IMG/VR virus record: IMGVR_UViG_3300027522_000014 | Span: 1-35,248 of that record | Strand: one strand, 5' to 3' | Source: a virus | DNA length: 35,248 bases | Shown here: piece by piece, positions 7,147-14,647 of the stretch | How the letters are laid out: each line of letters starts with the position of its first letter | Numbering within the stretch: the first letter of the stretch is position 1 | Program-made: the position numbers and the translations under genes | The notes under the pieces: generated by a model | Told to the model about the DNA's origin: nothing | Seen by the model: the letters and a program-made list of their open reading frames with translations, nothing else | Database searches by the model: none

Positions 7147-9849
7147 TTATGCGTGTATTATAAAGTCGTTACTTGGGTTGAAGTAAATTAAATCTGGACC
7201 ATATTGGTAACCTACTATTCTTACAACATCATTAGTACTACTTGGGGGTGCTGCTAATATTCTTCCAGCGTGAGTGTCACTTAAATATACTGGATTGCCA
7301 ATTCCCGCACTAGGATCTGTAAAGGGATTGGCAAATCCTCTAAGGCACATACCATGAATTGTAGAATTAGTACCAACAGCAACTGCTAAAGATCCAGTAG
7401 ATGTAGCAGCAGCATTGGCTTGAGTTAAAGTCCATCCTCCAGTACCATTTAAAAAATATACTCCTCCTGCTACTGTAGTAGTAAAACCAAATTTAACTAT
7501 ATCTCCAAATGCACTATTAGCATTTAAAGCTAATGAACCTGTATTGTAGATATTTTGGTTGACATTATTTAATATACTACCGGTTATGTTAGACGTAAAT
7601 GTTGTAGACCCGGCTATTATTTCCATACCTCCGTCACTTAATGTTATTTGGCTTGTAACACCGCCTGCTGCAGCTATTAATCTATTAGCAGATATGTGCC
7701 TCATATTTGTAATATCAGTAACATCATCACCTACTATATCCCCATTTGCTGTTATATCACCAGATACTGTTAAGGCTGATAATGTACCAACAGATGTTAT
7801 AGCTCCTTGTGTTGCTTGTGTTGTTGCCGTATTTGGTGCTAAGCCTGCAATAGTTGCTACTGTATCAGCTTCGCCTGTTAAATCACCAGTAATATTGCCA
7901 ACAAATGCATTTGCTGTTATTGTTCCACTTGAACTTATATTACCTGATGCTGTTATGTGGGAAGTTGTATTTATATTTCCGACTACATCTAGTTTAGCTG
8001 TTGGGGTTGCATCTCCTATACCTACATTATCAGTAGAAGCATCAATATAAAATACATTTTGATCATTTTCACTAGCGTACTGGAGATCTACGTTATTTTG
8101 TTGTGCGTTATATAAAAATTTATCTCCAGCATTAGCTTCAAAATCAAAACCACTAGTGCCTATAGTTAAATATACATCACCATCAGCAGTAGATGATATA
8201 CTAGTATCATTTAAGTTTAAATTATCAACTGTTAAGGCTGATAATGTACCTAATGATGTTATATTAGTTTGGGCTGCTGTTCCTAATGTACCTACTATTG
8301 AGTTACCTGTTATAGTACCACTTGAGCTTATATTACCTGATGCTGTTATGTGATTAAATATTCTATTAGCCGTAGTAGATTCTGCCGTTGTTAATCTAGT
8401 TGAGATTGAAGCGCTTGGCTCTGTAAATGAGCCTGATATCCCCGTTTTTAATGCTAATGCAGATAAGTCTTGATCTGCGTTAGTAACTTTTGCATCATTT
8501 AAAGTCACTCTGGTTGAGAATGAAGCGCTATCTGCAATTAAATTAGGGCCTATTATATTTCCACTTGCACTTATATTACCTGAGGCTGTTATGTGTCCTA
8601 TAAAATTAGAATCACCGGTTACCTCAAATACTCCTGGTGGTTGTGTTGTTGCATTAATTCCTAATTTTCCATCAACATAACTATTTCCATGAATCTGTGC
8701 AGCAAGTCCTATAATTGTACCACTTGCACTTATATTACCCGATGCTGTTATATTAGTAAATGCTTGTAGGGAACTTGAAATTAAAGTTTTTCCGGTTATA
8801 ACTTCTGCAGCAGTAACCCTTGTACTGAATGAAGCACTAGGTGCTACAAATGACCCAGAAATGCCTGCGGCCGTAAACACACCATTTCCTTCTAATGCGG
8901 TGGTTCTTGTACTGAATGAAGCACTATCAGCGATTAAATTTGGACCTATTATATTACCACTGGCACTTATATTACTAGATGCCGTTATGTGTCCTACAAA
9001 ATTAGTACCTGTGGTTCCTGCTATGGCTAAATTATTGCCAGTTTGGGTAATTGTGACATCACCATTATCAAAATTGATTACACCTCCTTCTGCAAGAAAT
9101 AAGTCAGACCAACGCTGATCTGCATCTCCTAAAGCTGTTCCATCGTCTGCCCCGGGTGCTACAACGTTTGCTTGAATTACCATTTCTTGGGCGTTATTAG
9201 CATAGAAATGTATTTCATCAGCAGTTTCAAAGTCAATTTTTGTTTCGTCGTCTTCACCAATTTTTACATCGGCCGCTAGGATAGAAGTAATAGTAGTTTG
9301 GGCAGCTGTTATTGCCATATCGTTGGCGTTTGCCGTAATTCCATCTCCTCCTATTAAGTTTACTGTAGCTGAACCTCCTAAAGTAATGCTTCCTCCCCCT
9401 GTAAGGCCAGTTCCGGCAGTTACAGTTACAGCATCTTCAGCTAATTTAGCAATTGGGATTTCATCATTATCTATTTCTGCAATAATGGCTGCTGCTAAAG
9501 TATCTGAAACTGCAGCAGCATCTAATGAAGCTGCTATAATATTACCACTTGAGGAGATATTGCCAGAAGCTGTTATATGACCATTAAATATTTGTGTATC
9601 TGTTATGGCATCACCAAATGTGTTTGAGCCCTCAGATAATACTATAGAAGAAGTGACTATTGATGAAGTAATACTAGTAACATTTAAGCTTGTAGCATTA
9701 AGGGACCCAAATGTAAAATTAGTTACACTATTAGAACCAGAGCCAAAATATAATTGACCATCATCTAGATTAATTGCTAATTCTCCATCAGCTAACCCAG
9801 ATGGGACTGCTGATCCTGTTCCCCTTTTTATTTGTATTGTACTTGCCAT
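7147..9849 (-). CDS. Large repeat-built tail fibre protein (receptor-binding candidate)
   Basis: This 900-residue protein is probably a trimeric fibre. The N-terminus (MASTIQIKRGTGSAVPSGLA, then DGELAINLDDGQLYFG) matches the Mtd-type N-terminal module that attaches phage fibres. The shaft (about residues 60-760) contains at least seven copies of a unit like HITASGNISSSGTI, mixed with SASFSTR and LSALTV units. The last 130 residues form a distinct domain (GGVYFLNGTGGWTLTQA, MCLRGFANPF, GNPVYLSDTHAGRI, VRIVGYQYGPDLIYFNPSND) that recurs at fibre ends of marine myoviruses, probably the tip. No Shine-Dalgarno sequence is seen. It lies in an unbroken fibre operon between the 251-aa and 197-aa genes. 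Confidence 0.85.
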   Translation of the reverse strand: MASTIQIKRGTGSAVPSGLADGELAINLDDGQLYFGSGSNSVTNFTFGSLNATSLNVTSITSSIVTSSIVLSEGSNTFGDAITDTQIFNGHITASGNISSSGNIIAASLDAAAVSDTLAAAIIAEIDNDEIPIAKLAEDAVTVTAGTGLTGGGSITLGGSATVNLIGGDGITANANDMAITAAQTTITSILAADVKIGEDDETKIDFETADEIHFYANNAQEMVIQANVVAPGADDGTALGDADQRWSDLFLAEGGVINFDNGDVTITQTGNNLAIAGTTGTNFVGHITASSNISASGNIIGPNLIADSASFSTRTTALEGNGVFTAAGISGSFVAPSASFSTRVTAAEVITGKTLISSSLQAFTNITASGNISASGTIIGLAAQIHGNSYVDGKLGINATTQPPGVFEVTGDSNFIGHITASGNISASGNIIGPNLIADSASFSTRVTLNDAKVTNADQDLSALALKTGISGSFTEPSASISTRLTTAESTTANRIFNHITASGNISSSGTITGNSIVGTLGTAAQTNITSLGTLSALTVDNLNLNDTSISSTADGDVYLTIGTSGFDFEANAGDKFLYNAQQNNVDLQYASENDQNVFYIDASTDNVGIGDATPTAKLDVVGNINTTSHITASGNISSSGTITANAFVGNITGDLTGEADTVATIAGLAPNTATTQATQGAITSVGTLSALTVSGDITANGDIVGDDVTDITNMRHISANRLIAAAGGVTSQITLSDGGMEIIAGSTTFTSNITGSILNNVNQNIYNTGSLALNANSAFGDIVKFGFTTTVAGGVYFLNGTGGWTLTQANAAATSTGSLAVAVGTNSTIHGMCLRGFANPFTDPSAGIGNPVYLSDTHAGRILAAPPSSTNDVVRIVGYQYGPDLIYFNPSNDFIIHA

Positions 9850-9853
9850 TTGT

Positions 9854-9861
9854 TATAAATA
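9854..9861 (-). promoter_or_regulatory. Class A-like motif only 4 bases before fibre gene
   Basis: The minus strand reads AATATTTATAACAAATG. The match to class A is perfect, but the spacing to the ATG is only four bases, too short for a normal leader. Its role as a promoter for this gene is doubtful. Confidence 0.25.
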
Positions 9862-9862
9862 T

Positions 9863-10618
9863 TTAAAAAGATCCTCCATCCATTGTTCCTACAAAGGATG
9901 CTGCTGTGATTGTTCCACTTGCACTTATATTACCTGATGCTATTATGTTAGTTGCTGTGATATCTTGGGTGACATCTAAGGCACCAGTAATTTCAGTTCC
10001 GGCACCTCTAAGATTTAATCCTAAACTTGTATCGCTTGTGTTAACGAAAGCAGATGCTTTAATAATACCACTAGCAGTAACATTACCCGTTAAAGATATA
10101 TTACCCGTTAAAGATATACTACCAGATAGTTTTATTCCTCCAAATAGAGCTTCTAATGTTATTTCTTCCGTTCGAGCATTTAATAATTGCCCATCAAATG
10201 TAAAACCCTCATCTGATACGAATCTTTTTTCTCGGACTCCGTTGTTAAGGAAGTCCCGATATCTTAAAACACCATGACTATAAGGTGCAGCACCATTACC
10301 ATTTGTTATAAACCCATGCCACGTGGGGGTTGTTATATTACTAACACTTATACCTCCGGATGCTGTTATATTCCCATTAACATAAATGTGGTCATTATAG
10401 ACCTGGAAGCTGTCCGAGCCATCTACTTCAAATGAAAGACTATTCCCATCTACAAATATTTTAGTAGTATCATTTGCAGGAAAATTTACAATAGAGGTAG
10501 TTATATCATTAAATGAAACTAGAGACCCCGTACCATCACGAAGTTCACCCCCATCGGTTTGTAGTACCCTTTGGTAAGTATCTTCTATATTTTGGCCTGT
10601 AAAATCAGGTAATGCCAT
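9863..10618 (-). CDS. Short tail fibre protein with ITASGNIS repeats
   Basis: This 251-residue fibre-like protein has an N-terminal stretch (MALPDFTGQNIEDTYQRVLQ, then DGSFQVYNDHIYVNGNITASG further on) that resembles head-attachment ends of phage fibre proteins. Shaft repeats follow: NITASGGIS, SLTGNISLTGNVTASGI and IIASGNISASGTITAASFVG. The internal region FLNNGVREKRFVSDEGFTFDG is a short globular insertion. It is far shorter than the neighbouring fibres and ends in the shaft repeat (FVGTMDGGSF) with no tip domain. It may be a connector to the 900-aa fibre encoded 13 bases downstream, or a remnant of a longer fibre. Confidence 0.8.
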   Translation of the reverse strand: MALPDFTGQNIEDTYQRVLQTDGGELRDGTGSLVSFNDITTSIVNFPANDTTKIFVDGNSLSFEVDGSDSFQVYNDHIYVNGNITASGGISVSNITTPTWHGFITNGNGAAPYSHGVLRYRDFLNNGVREKRFVSDEGFTFDGQLLNARTEEITLEALFGGIKLSGSISLTGNISLTGNVTASGIIKASAFVNTSDTSLGLNLRGAGTEITGALDVTQDITATNIIASGNISASGTITAASFVGTMDGGSF

Positions 10619-10625
10619 AACTTAT

Positions 10626-11192
10626 TTACTTTAATTTAGAAAGTCCACCTATGACCCCCTTTATAATTTTATCTTTTTGTACTTCATTAATTGGGTGTTT
10701 ATCTATGTAAGTTGCTACTACATAATTAAGTTTATTTTTTCTAAAAGAAACATTAGATATAGTAATATCTTCCCTAATTAAAAGGCGCAAAATGTTTAAA
10801 ACGTGATTTTTTTCATTTAAAGTAACTTCATTAATATTTTTAACTTTAACTGAAGGTTTTCCTCCTTTAATAATATTTCCCTGCTGTGATTTCACTTCGA
10901 CTTGTACTTTTTTAGCTGTATTAACCTCAAAGTTGGACTCCCATGGAATAAAGTAAGTATCTTCAGCTATTACTTCTAATTTAATTGTTCCTTTAGAGTT
11001 TTCACCTAGAATGCCTTTTAATCTTTTAACTGGAATTTTGCATTTTCCCCCGGGGGTTATAGTACCTTTAAATAGTAAAGTTAAGTCAGTTGTTTCAATA
11101 ACTAAACGTGCTTTTGAGTTATTTAGGGATGCTCCTTCAAGTTGAATATCACACTCGAATGTTTCTTGTTTATCTGTGTATAATTTGTACAT
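10626..11192 (-). CDS. Conserved virion-associated protein between fibre genes, unknown function
   Basis: This 188-residue protein has no signal peptide or membrane segment. The N-terminal half is beta-rich (MYKLYTDKQETFECDIQLEG, ARLVIETTDLTLLFKGTI, KCKIPVKRLKGIL, LEVIAEDTYFIPWESNFEV). A Lys/Val-rich linker follows (AKKVQVEVKSQ), then a helical C-terminal domain from about residue 125. I recall close relatives in uncultured marine phages, always annotated as hypothetical. It lies one base after the 105-aa gene and eight bases before the 251-aa fibre gene, so it is co-transcribed with fibres. A fibre-attachment or fibre-assembly role is inferred only from that position. Confidence 0.78.
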   Translation of the reverse strand: MYKLYTDKQETFECDIQLEGASLNNSKARLVIETTDLTLLFKGTITPGGKCKIPVKRLKGILGENSKGTIKLEVIAEDTYFIPWESNFEVNTAKKVQVEVKSQQGNIIKGGKPSVKVKNINEVTLNEKNHVLNILRLLIREDITISNVSFRKNKLNYVVATYIDKHPINEVQKDKIIKGVIGGLSKLK

Positions 11193-11193
11193 G

Positions 11194-11511
11194 TTATAAT
11201 ATTGTTACGTTAATACCTAGTACCTCTTCTGTGAGGATCTTAATGTCTTTAACAGTGATTTTAAAGTCTTTAATTTCTTTTTCCTTTTTTATTGTTTTTC
11301 CTTGAACTTTACATATTAACTTAACTAATTTGTCTTTTTTTTTTGGATCTCTATCAAAAAATGAATGAACAAAATCATCATCTTCTACAACTCCAGCAGC
11401 ATACTTAGCTAATGCAATTTCATCCCAAGTATAACGAGAATGACGAGTATTAGTTGGAGCTACATTCCATTTAAAGTTAGCTTTATTCCATGTAGTAGTA
11501 GTTTTTACCAT
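11194..11511 (-). CDS. Small basic protein coupled to fibre gene, unknown function
   Basis: This is a 105-residue, lysine-rich protein. The N-terminus has a Trp-rich pattern (TTTTWNKANFKWNVAPT, then YTWDEIALAKYAAG), the middle is charged (FFDRDPKKKDKLVKLICKVQG), and the C-terminus alternates Lys with Ile/Val. Its ATG overlaps the stop codon of the 936-aa fibre gene (TAATG), which indicates translational coupling. Similar small genes accompany fibres in marine myophages (from memory), with no known function. It could be a dedicated fibre chaperone or a minor collar part. Confidence 0.75.
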   Translation of the reverse strand: MVKTTTTWNKANFKWNVAPTNTRHSRYTWDEIALAKYAAGVVEDDDFVHSFFDRDPKKKDKLVKLICKVQGKTIKKEKEIKDFKITVKDIKILTEEVLGINVTIL

Positions 11512-14321
11512 TATGTTAGTGTATTATACTCCCATAAACATGTTATACTAACTCCTCCTGGAGTATTTTGAGGGTCAAACTTAATTGCTAATATATCATC
11601 AGCACTAAAATTGAAAGCTTTAATAATTGTTACTACGGTATTTGCACCAATAGCCGTTGTGCCCGGAGAGGTTGTTAATACACCATTTATATCTAAGTTA
11701 ATTTCACAATTACCAGCATTATTATCTGTAAGTATTTTGGCTCCCTTGAAAGTACCATCATGTGGAGCTACTATAGCATTACGTCCTTTTTCTACATTAG
11801 CTTTAGGGGATATATTATTTATAGGAATGTATAAGTTGTCTGAATTTGCAAATGTCATATTATGGTGAGTTTGGTGGCGGAGCTTTCCCTTTATTACTCC
11901 CAAGGCTTTTATATTATCACTTGTCAATATATCGCCACTTGAACTTATATTCCCTGAGGCTGTTATATTACCTTTTAAGACTGTTTTTGTTATTGAGTCA
12001 TTACCTAAAACAACACTGTTGGAGCCTTCTCCCGTTGCATCATAACCTATGACTATTTGGTTTGTTTCATCGTCTGCTTTAGCTTTTGTTTCCATTCCTA
12101 TAAAGGTAGAGAATGAAGCTGAATTTAGGGGATTTGATCCTCCTGTAATGTTTTTTCCTGCCTTAAGGCCTAAAGCTACATTATTATTTCCAATTACATG
12201 ATTGTAAAGAGAATCTTGACCTATAGAGGTGTTGTTAGAGGCTTTTGTCTGGTATAATGCTCTTTGACCTACAGCTGTATTAAGTTTACCTAAGGGGCTT
12301 AATTGCATACTTGAAGCACCCACTGCTGTATTGCCCTCTTCAGTGGCCTTTAAAAGTGCTAAATTACCTATAGCTGTGTTTTGTACGTTAGCTCCACCTC
12401 CTCTTCCAATAGTTAATCCATTAATAAGAGCATCATTTTGAACAACTAAATCTGAGGAAGATATAAATCCACTTGCACTTATATTAAGAGCATTAGTAAT
12501 ATTATTTCCCGCCATATTAAGAGCTTCAGTAGCCGTATGATTACCTAAATTATCACCTACTGTTCCTGCTGTTAAAGCTGCTAAAGAAGCTGAGACATTT
12601 GGAAAACCAGGTAAAGATAATTCGCCTGAAGATGATACTGCTGATGCAGTTACAGCACCCCCTATATGATTGAGGAAAACCTCTGCTGGTAAGGAGAAAA
12701 TTTTCGCTGCTGCTAAGTCGGGGGCTGAAGAAAAGATTGGGATATCGGTGCCTCCTCCTTCATCTTCTTCAAGAAGGTTAAGTGCCTTCATAGACACTTG
12801 TCCATTTAAGTTTATATTTGTATCCGTTATCTGCGTAGTCGTGCCTTTTGAGGATATAGTCGCTTCACCGGAAGTGGCTGCTTCCCCGTTTTTACATAGG
12901 AAGAATTCATTTCCACTGTGAACAAATATATTATTTCCATTATTGGTACCAGCTACATCTCCCCCATCACTACCGCTAGTAATTCTAAATGTAGTTACAT
13001 TGTGTATGAGGAATTCATCTCCTACGGGAGGAACTGAAGTTGATTTTACGTCTACCAATTCTACATTGCCAATTTTTAGCATATTGTGGTGATTGGTAGC
13101 CATAGCTCCAGAAATAATAAGACCTGAGCCTGTTATCATATACCCACTAGCATTTGCCGTATCAAATCCTACATTATAGGTTCCAACTTCAATGTGAGAA
13201 TTTGCTGGCCCATTTATATTTAATCCAGCTCCCAATAATGTACCACTTGCACTTATAGCACCTGAGGCTGTTACTGGTCCTAATAATTCTATGTTTTTAT
13301 TAGGTGATCCATTTCTTCCTATTTGAATACTTGATAAAGTTGGGTCAGGAAATACTCTACCTTGAGTATGGTTTGGATCTGTATCAAATGCTACCTTCCC
13401 ATCGACGTTATATTGACTTGCATATATATTTTTACTTGAGCTTATATTGCCTGATGATGTTATGTCTCCCCTAAAATCAACACTGGTTGCAACATATCCA
13501 TTTAGATTAATTCTAGCTAATTCATTAGCTCCTAAGGTAATTACGGGACTATTAAAAGTAGAGTTTCCATCATGAATAGTAATACCTCCTCCAAAAATAT
13601 CTAATGCACCACTTCCTGTAATTGCAACAGAGCCTGTAAATTGATGAGCTGTTCCACCCCCCGCTATGTCATTAGCCGAGGGAGTTGAGCCTGATCCAAA
13701 TACATTACTTCCTGTAAAGTTTGCTGAGAATCCTTGAATAAAGCTAAATCCACTAAATGAAAAAATATTTCCACCTACTGCTAAATCACCATCTGCCTTT
13801 ATGTTGCCTGAAGCAGTTATATGACCATCACCTAATACTGAAAGTGAGTTTCTTATTTCTACCTTTGAATCTACAGCATCTACTTTAAGTAAGTTATTTA
13901 CAGTTTTTCCATGGACTATAAAATCAACATTTTCATTAGTAGTATTAATTTTAAAGGCAGCTGAACCACCCCCAGCCTGAGCATTTTGGTTAAATTCAAA
14001 ACCATCTTCATTAAGCACAATAGCAGGTAGTCCTCCAGGAACTGTTACGGGTCCTTGAATGGTGTCATTTTCTATTTTTATAAGACCTGTACTACCACTT
14101 ACTATTAATGAGCCTATAATAGATGAATTTCCATCTCTTTGTCCCGTTGCTTTAAATGTGTTGTCAGAAACTGCATTAGTTTGAGAAATTTGCATGATTC
14201 CTCCTGTGGTGGAATCAATTGCTAATAAATTTTGGGTAGTAGCTGTGGGAACTACGCTTGCGCTTATTTGCGCTAGGGTGGCATTACTGCCGGATACTAT
14301 GACTTTCTTCCAATTTGGCAT
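11511..14321 (-). CDS. Large tail fibre protein with YadA-like head repeats
   Basis: This 936-residue fibre protein begins MPNWKKVIVSGSNATLAQIS, nearly the same as the 793-aa fibre (MASWKKVLVSGSN), so the two probably share an attachment site. The shaft has ITASGNIS-type units and a segment shared with the 793-aa protein (FTGSNVFGSGSTPSANDIAG and GGGTAHQFTGSV). Residues about 650-780 carry trimeric-adhesin head repeats (AIGNLALL, NTAVGASSM, NTAVGQRALY, NTSIGQDSLY, NNVALGLKAG, FIGMETKA, IVIGYDA, SVVLGNDS). The last 120 residues form a different terminal domain (IVAPHDGTFKGAKIL to ITCLWEYNTLT), likely a tip. An adsorption role is well supported; the receptor is unknown. Confidence 0.85.
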   Translation of the reverse strand: MPNWKKVIVSGSNATLAQISASVVPTATTQNLLAIDSTTGGIMQISQTNAVSDNTFKATGQRDGNSSIIGSLIVSGSTGLIKIENDTIQGPVTVPGGLPAIVLNEDGFEFNQNAQAGGGSAAFKINTTNENVDFIVHGKTVNNLLKVDAVDSKVEIRNSLSVLGDGHITASGNIKADGDLAVGGNIFSFSGFSFIQGFSANFTGSNVFGSGSTPSANDIAGGGTAHQFTGSVAITGSGALDIFGGGITIHDGNSTFNSPVITLGANELARINLNGYVATSVDFRGDITSSGNISSSKNIYASQYNVDGKVAFDTDPNHTQGRVFPDPTLSSIQIGRNGSPNKNIELLGPVTASGAISASGTLLGAGLNINGPANSHIEVGTYNVGFDTANASGYMITGSGLIISGAMATNHHNMLKIGNVELVDVKSTSVPPVGDEFLIHNVTTFRITSGSDGGDVAGTNNGNNIFVHSGNEFFLCKNGEAATSGEATISSKGTTTQITDTNINLNGQVSMKALNLLEEDEGGGTDIPIFSSAPDLAAAKIFSLPAEVFLNHIGGAVTASAVSSSGELSLPGFPNVSASLAALTAGTVGDNLGNHTATEALNMAGNNITNALNISASGFISSSDLVVQNDALINGLTIGRGGGANVQNTAIGNLALLKATEEGNTAVGASSMQLSPLGKLNTAVGQRALYQTKASNNTSIGQDSLYNHVIGNNNVALGLKAGKNITGGSNPLNSASFSTFIGMETKAKADDETNQIVIGYDATGEGSNSVVLGNDSITKTVLKGNITASGNISSSGDILTSDNIKALGVIKGKLRHQTHHNMTFANSDNLYIPINNISPKANVEKGRNAIVAPHDGTFKGAKILTDNNAGNCEINLDINGVLTTSPGTTAIGANTVVTIIKAFNFSADDILAIKFDPQNTPGGVSITCLWEYNTLT

Positions 14322-14415
14322 TATATGTGGTATTTCGCGGTTAGATACGGCAACATTACCGCCTACTTCCCATAATTAGTGGGCCAACAACATACTATCA
14401 ATAAATATAGTAGCT

Positions 14416-14562
14416 TTATACAGGCTTAAAATCAGCTAATTTATCTTCAAACTTTTTTAGTGTTGATGATACTAAGTGAGCATCTTTACCTTGGAATTGT
14501 GTTTGGCATATAGATACAATTGCTAATTGTATTTCTTGAGGGTCTAATTTAATTTGTAACAT
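14416..14562 (-). CDS. Small 48-residue protein between fibre genes
   Basis: This short gene encodes MLQIKLDPQEIQLAIVSICQ, followed by a helical stretch ending LKKFEDKLADFKPV. The start at 14562 is supported by a class B motif 18 bases upstream and by the terminator before it, so the gene appears to open a new transcription unit. The protein is probably all helical and cytoplasmic. It resembles the small helical LxxEExxxLL-type proteins of T4-like marine phages, whose function is unknown. About 94 bases lie between its stop and the next fibre gene. That stretch contains a class A-like TATATTTATTG near 14400-14411 and nothing else I can identify. Confidence 0.65.
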   Translation of the reverse strand: MLQIKLDPQEIQLAIVSICQTQFQGKDAHLVSSTLKKFEDKLADFKPV

Positions 14563-14580
14563 AACTTTTTATTTTTGATC

Positions 14581-14594
14581 GTATATACATATAC
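14581..14594 (-). promoter_or_regulatory. Class B motif (GTATATGTATATAC)
   Basis: The minus strand reads GTATATGTATATACGATC, 18 bases before the 48-aa gene and directly after the terminator T-tract. The arrangement is the same as at 3771-3784. Confidence 0.45.
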
Positions 14595-14622
14595 AAAAAA
14601 AAGCATCCCATGTGGAATGCTT
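14594..14622 (-). terminator. Rho-independent terminator after 793-aa fibre gene
   Basis: The coding strand reads AAGCATTCC-ACAT-GGGATGCTT, with one G-T wobble in the stem, followed by a T run of eight. It lies about 25 bases after the fibre stop codon. Confidence 0.82.
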
Positions 14623-14647
14623 TCTTTAATTTTAATAATTTTATTTA

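Noticed and set aside
7559-8050. Plus-strand open frames across the fibre genes (also near 8156, 8861, 9323, 9906, 15267 and others)
   Set aside because: They are mirror images of the ITASGNIS-type repeats, giving repeated LILPDAVM-type peptides, with no independent start signals. They are shadows of the fibre genes.
7147-9849. Mtd-like N-terminus of the 900-aa fibre as a sign of a diversity-generating retroelement
   Set aside because: No reverse transcriptase gene, template repeat or variable-repeat pair was seen in the window, and the C-terminus is not a recognisable C-type lectin variable domain.
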